A stretch of 64,000 nucleotides of DNA from Paenibacillus pabuli NBRC 13638 (GTDB lineage Bacteria > Bacillota > Bacilli > Paenibacillales > Paenibacillaceae). Both the position numbers and the translations under genes were made by a program. The DNA lies in assembly GCF_001514495.1 (NCBI RefSeq), contig NZ_BCNM01000003.1:248001-312000 (forward strand), given 5' to 3'. Under the pieces are notes generated by a model. It was not told the origin of the DNA. It made no database searches and was given only the letters and a program-made list of their open reading frames with translations. This document shows positions 44,333 through 53,038 of this stretch, in pieces (positions within the stretch are counted from its first letter, which is position 1; every line of letters begins with the position of its first letter).

Positions 44333-45619
44333 TTATCGATAGGACCGAATGGATTTCAATCCGACTGCCGCAATCACCCCGACCACCAGCAGCAGCGAAC
44401 CCAGACTCTCCAGTACAGTTTGAGCACCCCGTTGATCCGCTAAAACCGAAACGACCGTTAGTCCCAGAATCGGGGCTGTACTTGTTATCGTGCCAAGCAC
44501 CCCATAGATTCTTCCCTGCAGCTCATCGGGAACCTCGGCACGCATCATGATTTGAGTTAACATGGTACAGCACGCAAACATAGCTCCCCCGGCAATGATC
44601 AGCGGCAAGGCCACCAAAGGGGAAGATACATTGGCTAACAGCATATACAGCGGCCCAAGGACCAGCAGACCGATAAATACCCATCGCCCTCTTCGTTTCA
44701 GCCGGTTGCCTGAGGCAATCAGGATCCCGGAACCCAGCATGTAGCCCAATGGAATACATGTCTCGATCAGACCAAACTGGACAGGGTTCGCCTGCCATAC
44801 GTTGACGGCCATGACTTGAACAAGCATGATGGCTGACATGAAGAATAGAATCAGCAGCGGATTAAGGATTACAATTGAGCGAATCAGAGGATGTGCAAAG
44901 ATGTAGGAAAACGAACCGCCCCATTCCTTTACGAACGATCCTCTATGCATGGATGAGCGCTGCACCTTCGGAAACCGCCCGGCCAACAAGACACACATCG
45001 CAGACAGCAGAAAGGTCACACCCGTAATCATAATCGCCGTAAATCCTCCAAATGAAGAAACTGCAATCCCCGCTGCGGCCAGTCCGCTGATCCGGGCTAT
45101 ATTATCGACCAGATGGATGGTTCCTGTGGCTTGCTGCAGATGCTCCCTCCTCACCAGACTGGTTACCGAAGCATGAAATGCAGGTGCCTGAAACAGGCTC
45201 GAGAACATGGAGAGGGAAAGCATGAGCAGCACGAGTGGAAACGGAGCATGCAGCACAAACAGACTCACCGCAATGATAAACGCCATGGCCCCACGAAACA
45301 AATCCGACGACAGCATCAATGTTCTGCGATCCAGCCTGTCGGCAAACGTACCTGCGAATGATCCGAACAGAAAACTGACGACCATATTACATACTTGTAC
45401 CGCTGCCATACTCTTCGCACTTCCCGTGGTTTGTAACACCCACAGGCTGATGGCAATGCCGTTGAAGCAATCCCCAAATACGGAGATGCCGTAGCCGCAC
45501 AAAATTCTACGGTAAGCCACATTGCGCCAAAGCGCCCTGTTGGCCATTTTTTGACTCTCCGCAGCAGTATAAGCCCCATTTGCTCCCAGATCAGGTTCCG
45601 GGGGCTGTAACGTTCCCAT
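44333..45619 (-). CDS. MFS transporter
   Basis: A 428-residue MFS permease with about 12 helices, starting after a hydrophilic 35-residue N-terminus. Signature segments: FGDCFNGIAISLWVLQTTG (helix 1), FLFGSFAGTFADRLDRRTLM (the loop 2-3 motif), and MRAEVPDELQGRIYGVLGTI, characteristic of the MFS_3/tetracycline-type exporters. GGAGGAAAAG precedes the ATG. It follows malG on the same strand, with a long hairpin at 45662-45714 between them, so it may be a downstream member of the mal transcript. Substrate unknown; a role in exporting the product of the adjacent acyl-transfer operon is speculation. Confidence 0.8.
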   Translation of the reverse strand: MGTLQPPEPDLGANGAYTAAESQKMANRALWRNVAYRRILCGYGISVFGDCFNGIAISLWVLQTTGSAKSMAAVQVCNMVVSFLFGSFAGTFADRLDRRTLMLSSDLFRGAMAFIIAVSLFVLHAPFPLVLLMLSLSMFSSLFQAPAFHASVTSLVRREHLQQATGTIHLVDNIARISGLAAAGIAVSSFGGFTAIMITGVTFLLSAMCVLLAGRFPKVQRSSMHRGSFVKEWGGSFSYIFAHPLIRSIVILNPLLILFFMSAIMLVQVMAVNVWQANPVQFGLIETCIPLGYMLGSGILIASGNRLKRRGRWVFIGLLVLGPLYMLLANVSSPLVALPLIIAGGAMFACCTMLTQIMMRAEVPDELQGRIYGVLGTITSTAPILGLTVVSVLADQRGAQTVLESLGSLLLVVGVIAAVGLKSIRSYR

Positions 45620-45661
45620 CGATCTTTTCCTCCTCTTGTCATTCGGATCTCAAACAGCAGG

Positions 45662-45714
45662 CAGGCGCTTCCGAAGCAGTTCCAGCGATGAATGGAACCC
45701 CTCAGAAGCGCCTG
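45662..45714 (-). promoter_or_regulatory. Nested intercistronic hairpin between malG and the MFS gene
   Basis: Outer stem CAGGCGCTTC/GAAGCGCCTG and inner stem GTTCCA/TGGAAC, without a T-run. Such structures often stop exonuclease decay or partly terminate, giving lower expression of the downstream gene. Confidence 0.55.
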
Positions 45715-45778
45715 ATTGGTGGCCTGGGTATGTTCTACAGGCTGTCTATGCGGTTAATTGTTTATCCCTTTTATCCTT

Positions 45779-46615
45779 TTATCCTTTGGAGGCGCCAGAA
45801 GTCAGCCCCTGCACAAGAAAACGCTGCAGGAATACGAACAACAACGTAATCGGAATGGCGATCAGTACGGCCCCGGCAGCAAACATCGTAAAGTTGCTGT
45901 CCTGGTAACGGCTAACCAGATCCCACATGCCAACGGCAAGTGTCCAATTCTCTTTCGTCCGCAGCACCAACCGGGCAAAAATAAAGTCCATCCACGCACC
46001 CGTGAAGCTGGTTAAGGCAACATAGGTCAGCATCGGCCGGGACAACGGCAAAATGATGCTGGTGAACACGCGTAGATGACTGGCTCCATCAATCCGTGCG
46101 GCTTCATCCAAACTGCGCGGGATGGTATCAAAGAACCCTTTGACAATAAATCCACCCAGCACAGCCCCGGACGAATAGACCAGAATCAGCGCGGCATGAG
46201 TGTCCAGCAATTTGATCTGAAGCAAAATAATATAAATGGCAATCATGCTCATGAAGCTGGGGAACATTCCCAGGATCAGCATCGTGGATAGAATGGTCTT
46301 ACGTCCGCGAAAACGGAAACGGGATAAAGCATACATGCCCAACGTGACCATTAGCGTTGAGAAAATCATGGTGAAGAAGGCGATCTTCAACGTATTCAGA
46401 TACCATGTTCCATACATGAACGACGGGTTGGTAAACAGTTCCCCGTAATGGGCCAGTGTGAACGCTTCAGGCCATAAACGTTCACTGTACAGCGCAGCCC
46501 CTGGGCGCAGCGACGAGAGAAAGATCCACAAGACGGGATACACCGATACGATTGCAATGATGACCAGCAGCACATAACTGATCGCCAGACGCATGGGATT
46601 GTTGCGTTTTCTCAT
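45779..46615 (-). CDS. malG: Maltodextrin/cyclodextrin ABC permease, MalG type
   Basis: A 278-residue inner-membrane permease with six hydrophobic segments and the EAA loop DEAARIDGASHLRVFTSIILP (about 190-210), where the ATPase docks. Segments YPVLWIFLSSLRPG and TGAWMDFIFARLVL match the MalG subgroup. Its ATG overlaps the stop of malF by 4 bases. Gene order malE-malF-malG with no ATPase gene is usual in Firmicutes, where a shared MsmX-type ATPase from elsewhere powers several sugar importers. Confidence 0.9.
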   Translation of the reverse strand: MRKRNNPMRLAISYVLLVIIAIVSVYPVLWIFLSSLRPGAALYSERLWPEAFTLAHYGELFTNPSFMYGTWYLNTLKIAFFTMIFSTLMVTLGMYALSRFRFRGRKTILSTMLILGMFPSFMSMIAIYIILLQIKLLDTHAALILVYSSGAVLGGFIVKGFFDTIPRSLDEAARIDGASHLRVFTSIILPLSRPMLTYVALTSFTGAWMDFIFARLVLRTKENWTLAVGMWDLVSRYQDSNFTMFAAGAVLIAIPITLLFVFLQRFLVQGLTSGASKG

Positions 46616-47967
46616 TGAATCATGTCCTCCTCCTTGAACGATTTGGAACGACGGAAATTCCAGATGGAGAACGACGCGATAATCAGGAAAATAATGATGC
46701 CGACCGCCGAAGCCATATTGAATTTGTTGTTATCCAACGTCAGTTTGTACAGCCAGGTGACGAGCAGATCGGTTGATCCCGCATACTGATAATCTCCGCG
46801 CAATGGATTGCCGTTCGTCAGCAGGAATATGACATTGAAATTGTTGAAATTCCCGGCAAACTGCATAATGAGCACCGGTGTCGTAGCGAACATAATAAAA
46901 GGAAGCGTAATGATACGAAACTTCTGAAATCCGGATGCACCATCTACCTCAGCCGCTTCATACAAATCCCGTGGAATCGCCGTCAACACGCCGAGTATAA
47001 GCACCATGCTGACCGGAATTCCGATCCACATGTTGACGATGACGACCGTAACTTTCGCCCAGAACGGGTCGGTTAGCCATGGCAGTCCTTCGAGGCCAAA
47101 AGCCTTCATGTACGTATTAATCGGCCCGAACTGGCCGTTGAACAGGTTGCGCATCAGAAGCAGTGAGATAATCTGCGGAATCGCATAAGGGAGGATGAAG
47201 ATCGTCCGCCACACCTTTTTGAAGCGAATACCCTTCTGCTCGATGAGAAGCGCCACCAGTACGCCTCCAAAATAGGTCGTAACCGTTGCCAGAATGGCCC
47301 AAATGACCGTCCACGTTAATACACCGAAGAAGGTATGGCTCCATGATTTAAGCTGGACTAGGTCCGTGAACGTCTTGAAACCTACCCAATCCACCAGTTT
47401 GGCGGGCGGAATATGATCGGGTGCCGAGTAATTGGTAAAGGCCAGAGTAATCGTAAACAAAATCGGCATAATCGTGAAAAACAGGATGCCGAGCGCAGGG
47501 ATGGACAAGAAAAGATACGGGAATTGTTTATCGAGCAGATATCTCAAAGAAGCTGAGGCTCTGGTGGCCTGCTTCCCTTCCTCTCTTAATTTTCCCGTGA
47601 GATACGCATCCCGGATATTGAAGAGATATAGAAGAAGAAAAACGAAAAACACCAAAAGCACAATAATTCCGTTGAGCAGTAAAAAGATGGAGTGGTCGCC
47701 CTGTTGCAGCACCGTTGATCCATTGACTTTGACGAAACGCTGCGTCTGCTCGCCCAGCGTCCATACACCCCATACAGCCTGATTGAGACGTGGAATCAGA
47801 TACGCGAGTCCCACTGCCTCCAGGATCAGAAAACAGATGCCCTTGATCCATTGACGGTTATACAGTTGCCCAAGTCCTTGCAGGACAACGGACAACACAG
47901 CCGCTGTCATGCGATGCTGTCTTTCTCGATTCGGCTGAACAGTGACTGGAACATGCTGTTGTTTCAT
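46612..47967 (-). CDS. malF: Maltodextrin/cyclodextrin ABC permease, MalF type
   Basis: A 451-residue permease with about eight membrane helices and an N-terminal extension typical of MalF (VVLQGLGQLYNRQWIKGICF near residues 25-45). The EAA loop is EAAEVDGASGFQKFRIITLP. AAGGAGAAGGA lies directly before the ATG at 47967; the frame runs 27 codons further upstream without need. It pairs with MalG to form the transmembrane channel and is separated from malE by a 96-base spacer with a hairpin. Confidence 0.9.
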   Translation of the reverse strand: MKQQHVPVTVQPNRERQHRMTAAVLSVVLQGLGQLYNRQWIKGICFLILEAVGLAYLIPRLNQAVWGVWTLGEQTQRFVKVNGSTVLQQGDHSIFLLLNGIIVLLVFFVFLLLYLFNIRDAYLTGKLREEGKQATRASASLRYLLDKQFPYLFLSIPALGILFFTIMPILFTITLAFTNYSAPDHIPPAKLVDWVGFKTFTDLVQLKSWSHTFFGVLTWTVIWAILATVTTYFGGVLVALLIEQKGIRFKKVWRTIFILPYAIPQIISLLLMRNLFNGQFGPINTYMKAFGLEGLPWLTDPFWAKVTVVIVNMWIGIPVSMVLILGVLTAIPRDLYEAAEVDGASGFQKFRIITLPFIMFATTPVLIMQFAGNFNNFNVIFLLTNGNPLRGDYQYAGSTDLLVTWLYKLTLDNNKFNMASAVGIIIFLIIASFSIWNFRRSKSFKEEDMIQ

Positions 47968-48020
47968 TCCTTCCTTCTCCTTCCCGGCAAGCAACGTTGC
48001 TGCCGATCGGTTATAGCAGA

Positions 48021-48048
48021 GTGCAGAGGAAGGCTCGCTCCTCTGCAC
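48021..48048 (-). promoter_or_regulatory. malE-malF intercistronic hairpin
   Basis: GTGCAGAGGA pairs with TCCTCTGCAC around an 8-base loop, 15 bases after the malE stop. No T-run. It probably protects the malE message so that the binding protein is made in excess, as in other mal operons. Confidence 0.6.
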
Positions 48049-48063
48049 CTGCTCTTCCTTTTT

Positions 48064-49353
48064 CTATTGAACCGTTGCAAGGCTTTCCTTGACTTGGTTG
48101 ACTGCATTATCTAAAGATGTTTTTACATCCTTGCCTCCATCCCAAATGTCGGTGATTGCCGCGCTGATGGGACCCCATACGCTATCCATGGCAGGGAGCG
48201 AAGGCATTGGGGTGGAGTTGTTGAACTGCTCCAGGAATGCCTTCGTGATTTCATCCCCCTGAATCTTCGGATCTGCGGCCACGTCTTTATTCGCCGGGAG
48301 TGTTCCGTTCATCTCAAAGTTAACCATCTGGGATTCCGGACTGGAGAGATACGCCGCAAACAGCTTGGCTGCATTCGGATAGGTAGTAAATGCATTGACG
48401 TAATATGCCTTAACTCCAGAGAAGGAGGTCATCGGTTTGCCTTCAATGGCCGGGAGTGGAGCTACACCGAAGTCAATCCCAGCATTGCGATAATCAGCGA
48501 TGGACCAAGGTCCGTTAATATCCATGGCCAGTTTCCCGCTGGAAAAGAGACCTTTCTTGATGTCATAGTTCACATCACCCATCTTCACAGGCAGCACTTC
48601 CGATTTCAGCGTTTGCAAGAACTGACCGCCCTTGATCGCTCCCTCATTGTTGAGTCCGATATCCTTGCTGTCCATGCCTTCATCACCAAAGATATATCCT
48701 CCCTGGGAAGCGAGATATGCGAAGTTGTAATAGAACTGCTGGAGTTCCCACATCAGGGTGTACTTGTTGTTTTTGGTGTCATTAAAGGTTTTGGCAAAGC
48801 TGATGATGTCGTCAAATGACTTCGGTGCTTCGGGATACAGCTTTTTGTTATAGAACAACGCATAGGTTTCCACACTGTAGGGATAGCCGTACAAGATGTC
48901 TTTAAAGGTTACGGCTTTAACGGCGTTGTCACTGGTGGATTGCGTGGTCTGTTGCTCAAAAATATCGTTCGGCAATATGAGGCCGGCTTCTGAAGCACTG
49001 CCAATCTTGTCATGCGGGAAAACGACTACATCCGCAGCCAATCCCGCGGGCCCGTCTGTCGTCAGCTTAGTCACCTGATCGGTTGGCGGCAATTCCTCGA
49101 TCTTTACAGAAACGCCGTACTCCTCTTCAAATTTCTTCGCTCGCTCCTCGATAAAGCTTCGCTGATTTTTATCCTCCCATATGACAAGGCTTGCGCCCTC
49201 TTCCGGCTGAATATTTTCCGCGGTTACTGTTGTCTCCCCAGTTTCCCCGCTGTCTGTTGTGGTTGGCGCAGCGCCGCCTCCACCTCCGCTTGAACATGCG
49301 GCAAGTGTTAGTGCCATGAATCCTGCAAGTGCTGCTTGCTGCCATTTTCTCAT
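48064..49353 (-). CDS. malE: Maltodextrin/cyclodextrin-binding lipoprotein, MalE type
   Basis: A 429-residue solute-binding lipoprotein: lipobox TLAACSSGGGGG (Cys about residue 20), Thr/Gly linker, then the extracellular bilobed domain with the family signature near residues 110-130 (ADVVVFPHDKIGSASEAGLI) and SGKLAMDINGPWSIADYRNAG. These match MalE/CycB-type binding proteins. GGGGGAA precedes the ATG. The 459-base gap to the divergent LacI gene carries two operators. Given the adjacent CGTase and cyclomaltodextrinase, cyclodextrins and linear maltodextrins are likely ligands. Confidence 0.9.
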   Translation of the reverse strand: MRKWQQAALAGFMALTLAACSSGGGGGAAPTTTDSGETGETTVTAENIQPEEGASLVIWEDKNQRSFIEERAKKFEEEYGVSVKIEELPPTDQVTKLTTDGPAGLAADVVVFPHDKIGSASEAGLILPNDIFEQQTTQSTSDNAVKAVTFKDILYGYPYSVETYALFYNKKLYPEAPKSFDDIISFAKTFNDTKNNKYTLMWELQQFYYNFAYLASQGGYIFGDEGMDSKDIGLNNEGAIKGGQFLQTLKSEVLPVKMGDVNYDIKKGLFSSGKLAMDINGPWSIADYRNAGIDFGVAPLPAIEGKPMTSFSGVKAYYVNAFTTYPNAAKLFAAYLSSPESQMVNFEMNGTLPANKDVAADPKIQGDEITKAFLEQFNNSTPMPSLPAMDSVWGPISAAITDIWDGGKDVKTSLDNAVNQVKESLATVQ

Positions 49354-49463
49354 TGAATTTCCCCCTTTTCGTAATCATGCTCCATGTTGTACTCGCGCTT
49401 TCACCCGTTTTTCTGTGTACTGTTCCTGCGTTCTGAAGTTCTGTGTATCATCTGCTTGAACAT

Positions 49464-49481
49464 TGTACAAACGTTTGCCCA
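49464..49481. promoter_or_regulatory. LacI-family operator 1 (mal operon)
   Basis: TGTACAAACGTTTGCCCA, with the perfect 10-base core CAAACGTTTG, about 110 bases upstream of malE. Confidence 0.7.
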
Positions 49482-49600
49482 GATGAACTTCTGACGGGTC
49501 CAATATGTATGTAATCGGGATGAATTTTCTAAGAAGTAGGTTCAATCCAGATATGTAAGCGCTACATTGACAATCACATCATACAATAGCCAACTTTATT

Positions 49601-49618
49601 TGCACAAACGTTTGCACA
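49601..49618. promoter_or_regulatory. LacI-family operator 2 (mal operon)
   Basis: TGCACAAACGTTTGCACA, same CAAACGTTTG core with flanking TGC/GCA, between the two divergent genes. Spacing to operator 1 is 137 bases, compatible with looping. Confidence 0.7.
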
Positions 49619-49811
49619 AGTCATTTTCGCGCATTTTTCTTCACTTTTATGGCGTATGTTCCTGTAATTTCCCATTTGCTTGATCTCCCGCCATCTTCCT
49701 TTATTTTACTCTCGTCCTTTTTCCCATGATGCAGTTAGCAATTGATTTATCCAAACCTTTCAATTAACATAGGAGACATGTTGAAATGCTTGTACAGAAG
49801 GGATTTTTCAC

Positions 49812-50841
49812 ATGATTACAATCAAAGATATTGCCAAATTGGCGGGTGTATCCCCTTCTACGGTCTCACGGGTTATTTCCAACCATCCCAGAATCAGTTC
49901 GGAAACGTCGGTCAAAGTGAAGCAAATTATGAAAGAACTGAATTATCATCCAAATATGATGGCCAAGAGCCTCGTTTCCAAAACGACTCAAACTCTGGGG
50001 ATCATGCTGCCCCGGCCTGCTGAAGAGCTGTTTCAGAACTATTTTTTCGGAGAGCTGCTTCGGGGGGATCATTACGCATGCAACACGCATGAATTATGAA
50101 CTTCTTCTCTCCACCGAAACGTCTTCCAGCGATGAATTGAATGCCATATCCCGGCTGGTACACGGGCGACGAGTCGATGGAATTTTGCTGCTTGGCTCCA
50201 AGCGGGAAGACCCGATCATTTCTTTTTTGGAAGCGGAAAAGTTTCCTTTTGTGCTGATTGGCCGCAGCGAAACACATCCAGAGGCACCCATGGTGGACAA
50301 TAACAATGTCCAGACAGCGTTCGATGCAACTACACATTTGATAGCCCAAGGGCATAAACGTATTGGATTTGTCAGTGGGCCGCCGGATTTGACGTTGTCC
50401 CATGATCGCATGCTAGGATACAAAAATGCGCTCGAAGAAGCCGGTCTGGATGCTAACAATGATTGGATCGTGGAAGGAGAATTCCTGCAGGAGAGCGGCT
50501 TCCGGGCGATGTCCCTGTTCATGTCACTACCGGATAGGCCAACGGCCCTCGTTGTTATTGATGACAATGTTGCCTTTGGCGTACTTCGCGCTTTGGCCGA
50601 ATTGGGATATAATGTCCCTGAAGATATAAGTGTTGTGAGCTTCAACAATATAGCCTTGTCGGAACTCGCATCGCCTCCGCTCAGTTCGATTGATATCGGA
50701 ACCTATCAGCTTGGCTATACCGCGGTTCAGGTACTGCTGAAAATTCTGAATGGGGAGCAGCTGCCTCAGAATCCGGTCATTATCCCACACCGCTTAATTG
50801 TTCGGGATTCGTCCTTGTTTACGCTGTCCGGGAATGTCTAG
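49812..50841 (+). pseudogene. LacI-family maltose-type regulator, single-base frameshift
   Basis: The first part (49812 on) is a LacI helix-turn-helix: ITIKDIAKLAGVSPSTVSRV, hinge HPNMMAKSLVS, then the start of the ligand domain. After ELLRG it runs out of frame at the run GGGGGG (50062-50067). Removing one G continues IITHATRMNYELLLSTETSS and the rest of the sugar-binding domain to 50841 (RVDGILLLG, FVSGPPDL, DDNVAFGVLRALAELGY, SFNNIALSELASPPLSSIDI). So a complete regulator of about 343 residues is broken by one base. It is divergent from malE and would bind the CAAACGTTTG sites. Could be a true mutation, slippage-prone switch or consensus error. Confidence 0.8.
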
Positions 50842-50848
50842 ACATGTT

Positions 50849-50864
50849 TGTGCAAACGTTTGTC
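50849..50864. promoter_or_regulatory. Third CAAACGTTTG operator, just after the regulator gene
   Basis: TGTGCAAACGTTTGTC begins 8 bases after the stop of the LacI gene. It is perfectly placed for roadblock or looping with the other two sites, unusual at a 3' end. Confidence 0.6.
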
Positions 50865-50894
50865 CTATTGTTTTCGCCCTTGTAAGATCACAAA

Positions 50895-50938
50895 AAGAAT
50901 CGACACTCTATAAGAAGAGAGTCGATTCTTTTTTTTAG
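50895..50938. terminator. Terminator
   Basis: AAGAATCGACACTC pairs with GAGAGTCGATTCTT, followed by TTTTTT. It ends the regulator gene. Confidence 0.85.
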
Positions 50939-50947
50939 GGTATGATA

Positions 50948-51061
50948 TCAATAGCCAAACCCGTGATTATTTGTAGTAAAGGTTGTCGTTGTACTCGTGC
51001 CTACAAAGGAGATAAATGCAAAGCTACACATGACAGCTAATATAAGCATAGTTTTTTTCAT
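50948..51061 (-). CDS. 37-residue exported peptide
   Basis: AAGGAG lies 9 bases before an ATG at 51061. The peptide MKKTMLILAVMCSFAFISFV is a textbook signal sequence, followed by a 17-residue Thr/Asn-rich tail ending NNHGFGY. The size and layout match secreted signalling or bacteriocin-like peptides. No Rap-type receptor or modification enzyme lies beside it, so its role is open. Confidence 0.5.
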   Translation of the reverse strand: MKKTMLILAVMCSFAFISFVGTSTTTTFTTNNHGFGY

Positions 51062-51096
51062 TAGAAATGGCTCCTTTTAATATATTTTTGTATTGA

Positions 51097-51633
51097 GCAA
51101 CCTGTTTCTCACTAGCAGATTCCCTAAGTGTTTCAAACAGGGCACAAGACTTGCGAAAACCCGCTCAAAGTCTTACATTTCAGTCTCCAATTATCACGGT
51201 AGACGATAGTGGTCAAACATCTACGATTACAGCCGCGCCCGGAAATGACAGCGTAGAAATCCAAGCAACAGGCCCTTATAATCTTGATATCTCTGAACCA
51301 AAAAATGGAACAGTTAGGGGTTCGTAGAATTATGACAATCCCGGCAAAATTACCAATAAATTTGCTCTAACCATGCAACTACAATACAGAACAAGCTTTC
51401 TTGACCTCACTTGGGAAAATATCGATTCCTACGCTTTTGTATACGGAGGTGGTATGGGTGACCATGAGGGGAATGAACATACCTTCCGAATTTCTGAAAA
51501 AGGTCAATATCGCGTTAAGCTTTTAGGTCAAGTCTCATATATAGGCGGACACTATGATGCCTTGCTCTACTCAGGAGCAAGAAGTTATGATGGTGGGGAA
51601 GTTATTATTTCAGACGAACCAGAAGCAAAATAG
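51097..51633 (+). pseudogene. Secreted beta-sandwich protein gene, start lost and one in-frame stop
   Basis: From 51097 one frame reads ADSLSVSNRAQDLRKPAQSL, then TFQSPIITVDDSGQTSTITA, up to KNGTVRGS, a TAG at 51325-51327, and in the same frame NYDNPGKITNKFALTMQLQY through SFLDLTWENIDSYAF to EPEAK. The first stretch follows a stop with no start codon or signal peptide. The beta-rich pattern and Thr/Ser content suggest an extracellular domain. The part after the TAG could be read from an internal ATG at 51373, which lacks an RBS. Confidence 0.55.
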
Positions 51634-51642
51634 TAGATTTGA

Positions 51643-51664
51643 AAGGAGCCTTATAAGGCTCCTT
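51643..51664. terminator. Perfect 22-base palindrome after the pseudogene
   Basis: AAGGAGCCTTATAAGGCTCC plus TT is fully self-complementary, followed by ATT. It lies between the pseudogene and the gene at 51690 and may be a terminator. Confidence 0.55.
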
Positions 51665-51689
51665 ATTCCATTAAGGAGGAAAACTATTT

Positions 51690-52004
51690 ATGGAAAGAGA
51701 AATTCAAATAAAACAACGTATACAAGAAAGATACGATATAGTAGAAGCACTGTATTCATCGTGGTTTACTGAAAACCCTACTTTAGTATTTCCGAAGGAA
51801 AAGTTTTATCAACGAGAACACATCGAGAAGCATAGAGCAATAACTTACCTATTAAATAAAGGCTACATAGTCGCAAATCCAGTAGAAAATGAGCCTGAGA
51901 TGGTTGAAATAAGCATAACTTCTGATGGCATAGATTTCTATGAGCAAGGGTTTTTGAGTGGCAAGGGTAACGGATGGTCAATCGTTACAGAACACAGTGA
52001 ATAA
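51690..52004 (+). CDS. Small cytoplasmic protein of unknown function (winged-helix-like)
   Basis: A 104-residue protein with RBS AAGGAGGAAAAC. It begins with a helical segment (IQIKQRIQERYDIVEALYSS), then a helix-helix-strand part (EHIEKHRAITYLLNKGYIVA ... MVEISITSDGIDFYEQGFL) like a winged helix of the kind found in YjcQ/phage-type proteins. No start alternatives are needed. It may be part of the broken toxin cassette around it or an independent gene. Confidence 0.6.
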   Translation: MEREIQIKQRIQERYDIVEALYSSWFTENPTLVFPKEKFYQREHIEKHRAITYLLNKGYIVANPVENEPEMVEISITSDGIDFYEQGFLSGKGNGWSIVTEHSE

Positions 52005-52056
52005 AGAGTAGTTGAAAAGAAGGAAAATGTCGAGGGACAAGAACATATTCCCAATG

Positions 52057-52083
52057 AAGTCGCTATTTTAGCGGCTTTTTTAT
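52057..52083 (+). terminator. Terminator after the 51690-52004 gene
   Basis: AAGTCGCTA pairs with TAGCGGCTT followed by TTTTTAT. Confidence 0.75.
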
Positions 52084-52106
52084 GTTCAGGAGAAAGGAAA
52101 ATAGTT

Positions 52107-52410
52107 ATGCAAAAGAGAGTCCTGATAAAACAAAACACACCGTGGAAAGAGGCAGTAGGTAGGACTGGAGAGTTAAGGGTTCGCCCATCCGACTGGCCTA
52201 TGTTATATGGGGTAAAACTGAACGCGGTGTATACATAAAAAATACAGCGAATTGTATCCGAATAATGGATGGAACTGGGATGGAGCCGTGACCCATATAC
52301 ACCATGTTAGACCACGTGAATATGGCGGAACTAATGCTTTTGACAATTTAATACCTATCCCTGCTAGAGTGCATGAGTCGCTTGTAAGTCCTTGGTTCAC
52401 AGGGTATTAA
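52107..52410 (+). pseudogene. Decayed HNH-type polymorphic toxin tip
   Basis: In successive frames this encodes TPWKEAVGRTGELRVRPSDWP, AYVIWGKTERGVYIKNTAN, and ELYPNNGWNWDGAVTHIHHV then REYGGTNAFDNLIPIPARVH and ESLVSPWFTGY. The HHV...GG..FDNLIP...H pattern is an HNH (His-Me finger) nuclease core as found in the C-terminal tips of polymorphic toxins. Two frameshifts break it and the N-terminal trafficking part is missing. An intact SUKH immunity gene follows at 52472, consistent with a toxin remnant kept beside a surviving immunity gene. Confidence 0.65.
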
Positions 52411-52417
52411 TATGATA

Positions 52418-52455
52418 AACTGACTTCACAGATTTTTTGTGAAGTCAGTTTTTTA
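52418..52455 (+). terminator. Terminator between toxin remnant and SUKH gene
   Basis: AACTGACTTCACA pairs perfectly with TGTGAAGTCAGTT, then TTTTT. It would separate the remnant from the immunity gene. Confidence 0.85.
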
Positions 52456-52471
52456 AGAAGGAGCAATGTAA

Positions 52472-52981
52472 ATGAATGTTTTCAAAGACTTTAAAAAATG
52501 GTCTGACCAAAATGAAGGTCACATTGAAATACTTACTCCTGCTGGGAAAACAACTGCTATCAATAAATTCAAGCCAAGTGCGTCAGAAGATAAAATCAAA
52601 GAACTTTCCGATTATTTTTCTACTTCCTTACCTCCAGACTACATAAACTTTTTACAATTATGTAATGGAGCGTCCTTGTTTGGAGATCCTGAATATGGCG
52701 GGGAAAATTTCTTATACTCAGCCCAGGATGTCATACATTACAATGAAGCATCAGATAGTAAGATTGCGGTGGCCAATATCCTTGATGATCGAGTCTTAAT
52801 CGACTTAGATCGTTGGCGATCCCATGATGAGCATTATCTGTTGCTTTGCGAGAGTTTATATTCAAGAGAGCATACAGGACGATTCTACAGTAACTTTGAG
52901 ACCTGGCTGGAACACTTCATTATTTCTCAGGGCTCAAAGTTCTGGTATTGGCAAACAGAACGCAGTTTTGAAGAGAAATAA
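52472..52981 (+). CDS. SUKH-1 (SMI1/KNR4) immunity protein
   Basis: A 169-residue protein with RBS AAGAAGGAGC. It contains the SUKH core: ASEDKIKELSDYFSTSLPPD and YINFLQLCNGASLFGDPEYG (residues 37-75), the LPxDY...F...NG pattern typical of SMI1/KNR4 proteins, then helices through WYWQTERSFEE. SUKH proteins protect against nuclease toxins of polymorphic systems. The upstream HNH toxin remnant would be its natural partner. Gene appears intact. Confidence 0.8.
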   Translation: MNVFKDFKKWSDQNEGHIEILTPAGKTTAINKFKPSASEDKIKELSDYFSTSLPPDYINFLQLCNGASLFGDPEYGGENFLYSAQDVIHYNEASDSKIAVANILDDRVLIDLDRWRSHDEHYLLLCESLYSREHTGRFYSNFETWLEHFIISQGSKFWYWQTERSFEEK

Positions 52982-53038
52982 CTCCTTTAAAAATCAATCT
53001 ATTTCTCTTTATTCTCGCCTATTAATGCAGAATCCTCT

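Noticed and set aside
45764..45786. Short tandem TTTATCC repeats at the malG stop
   Set aside because: Three imperfect units in a T-rich area; no sign of an array or regulatory role.
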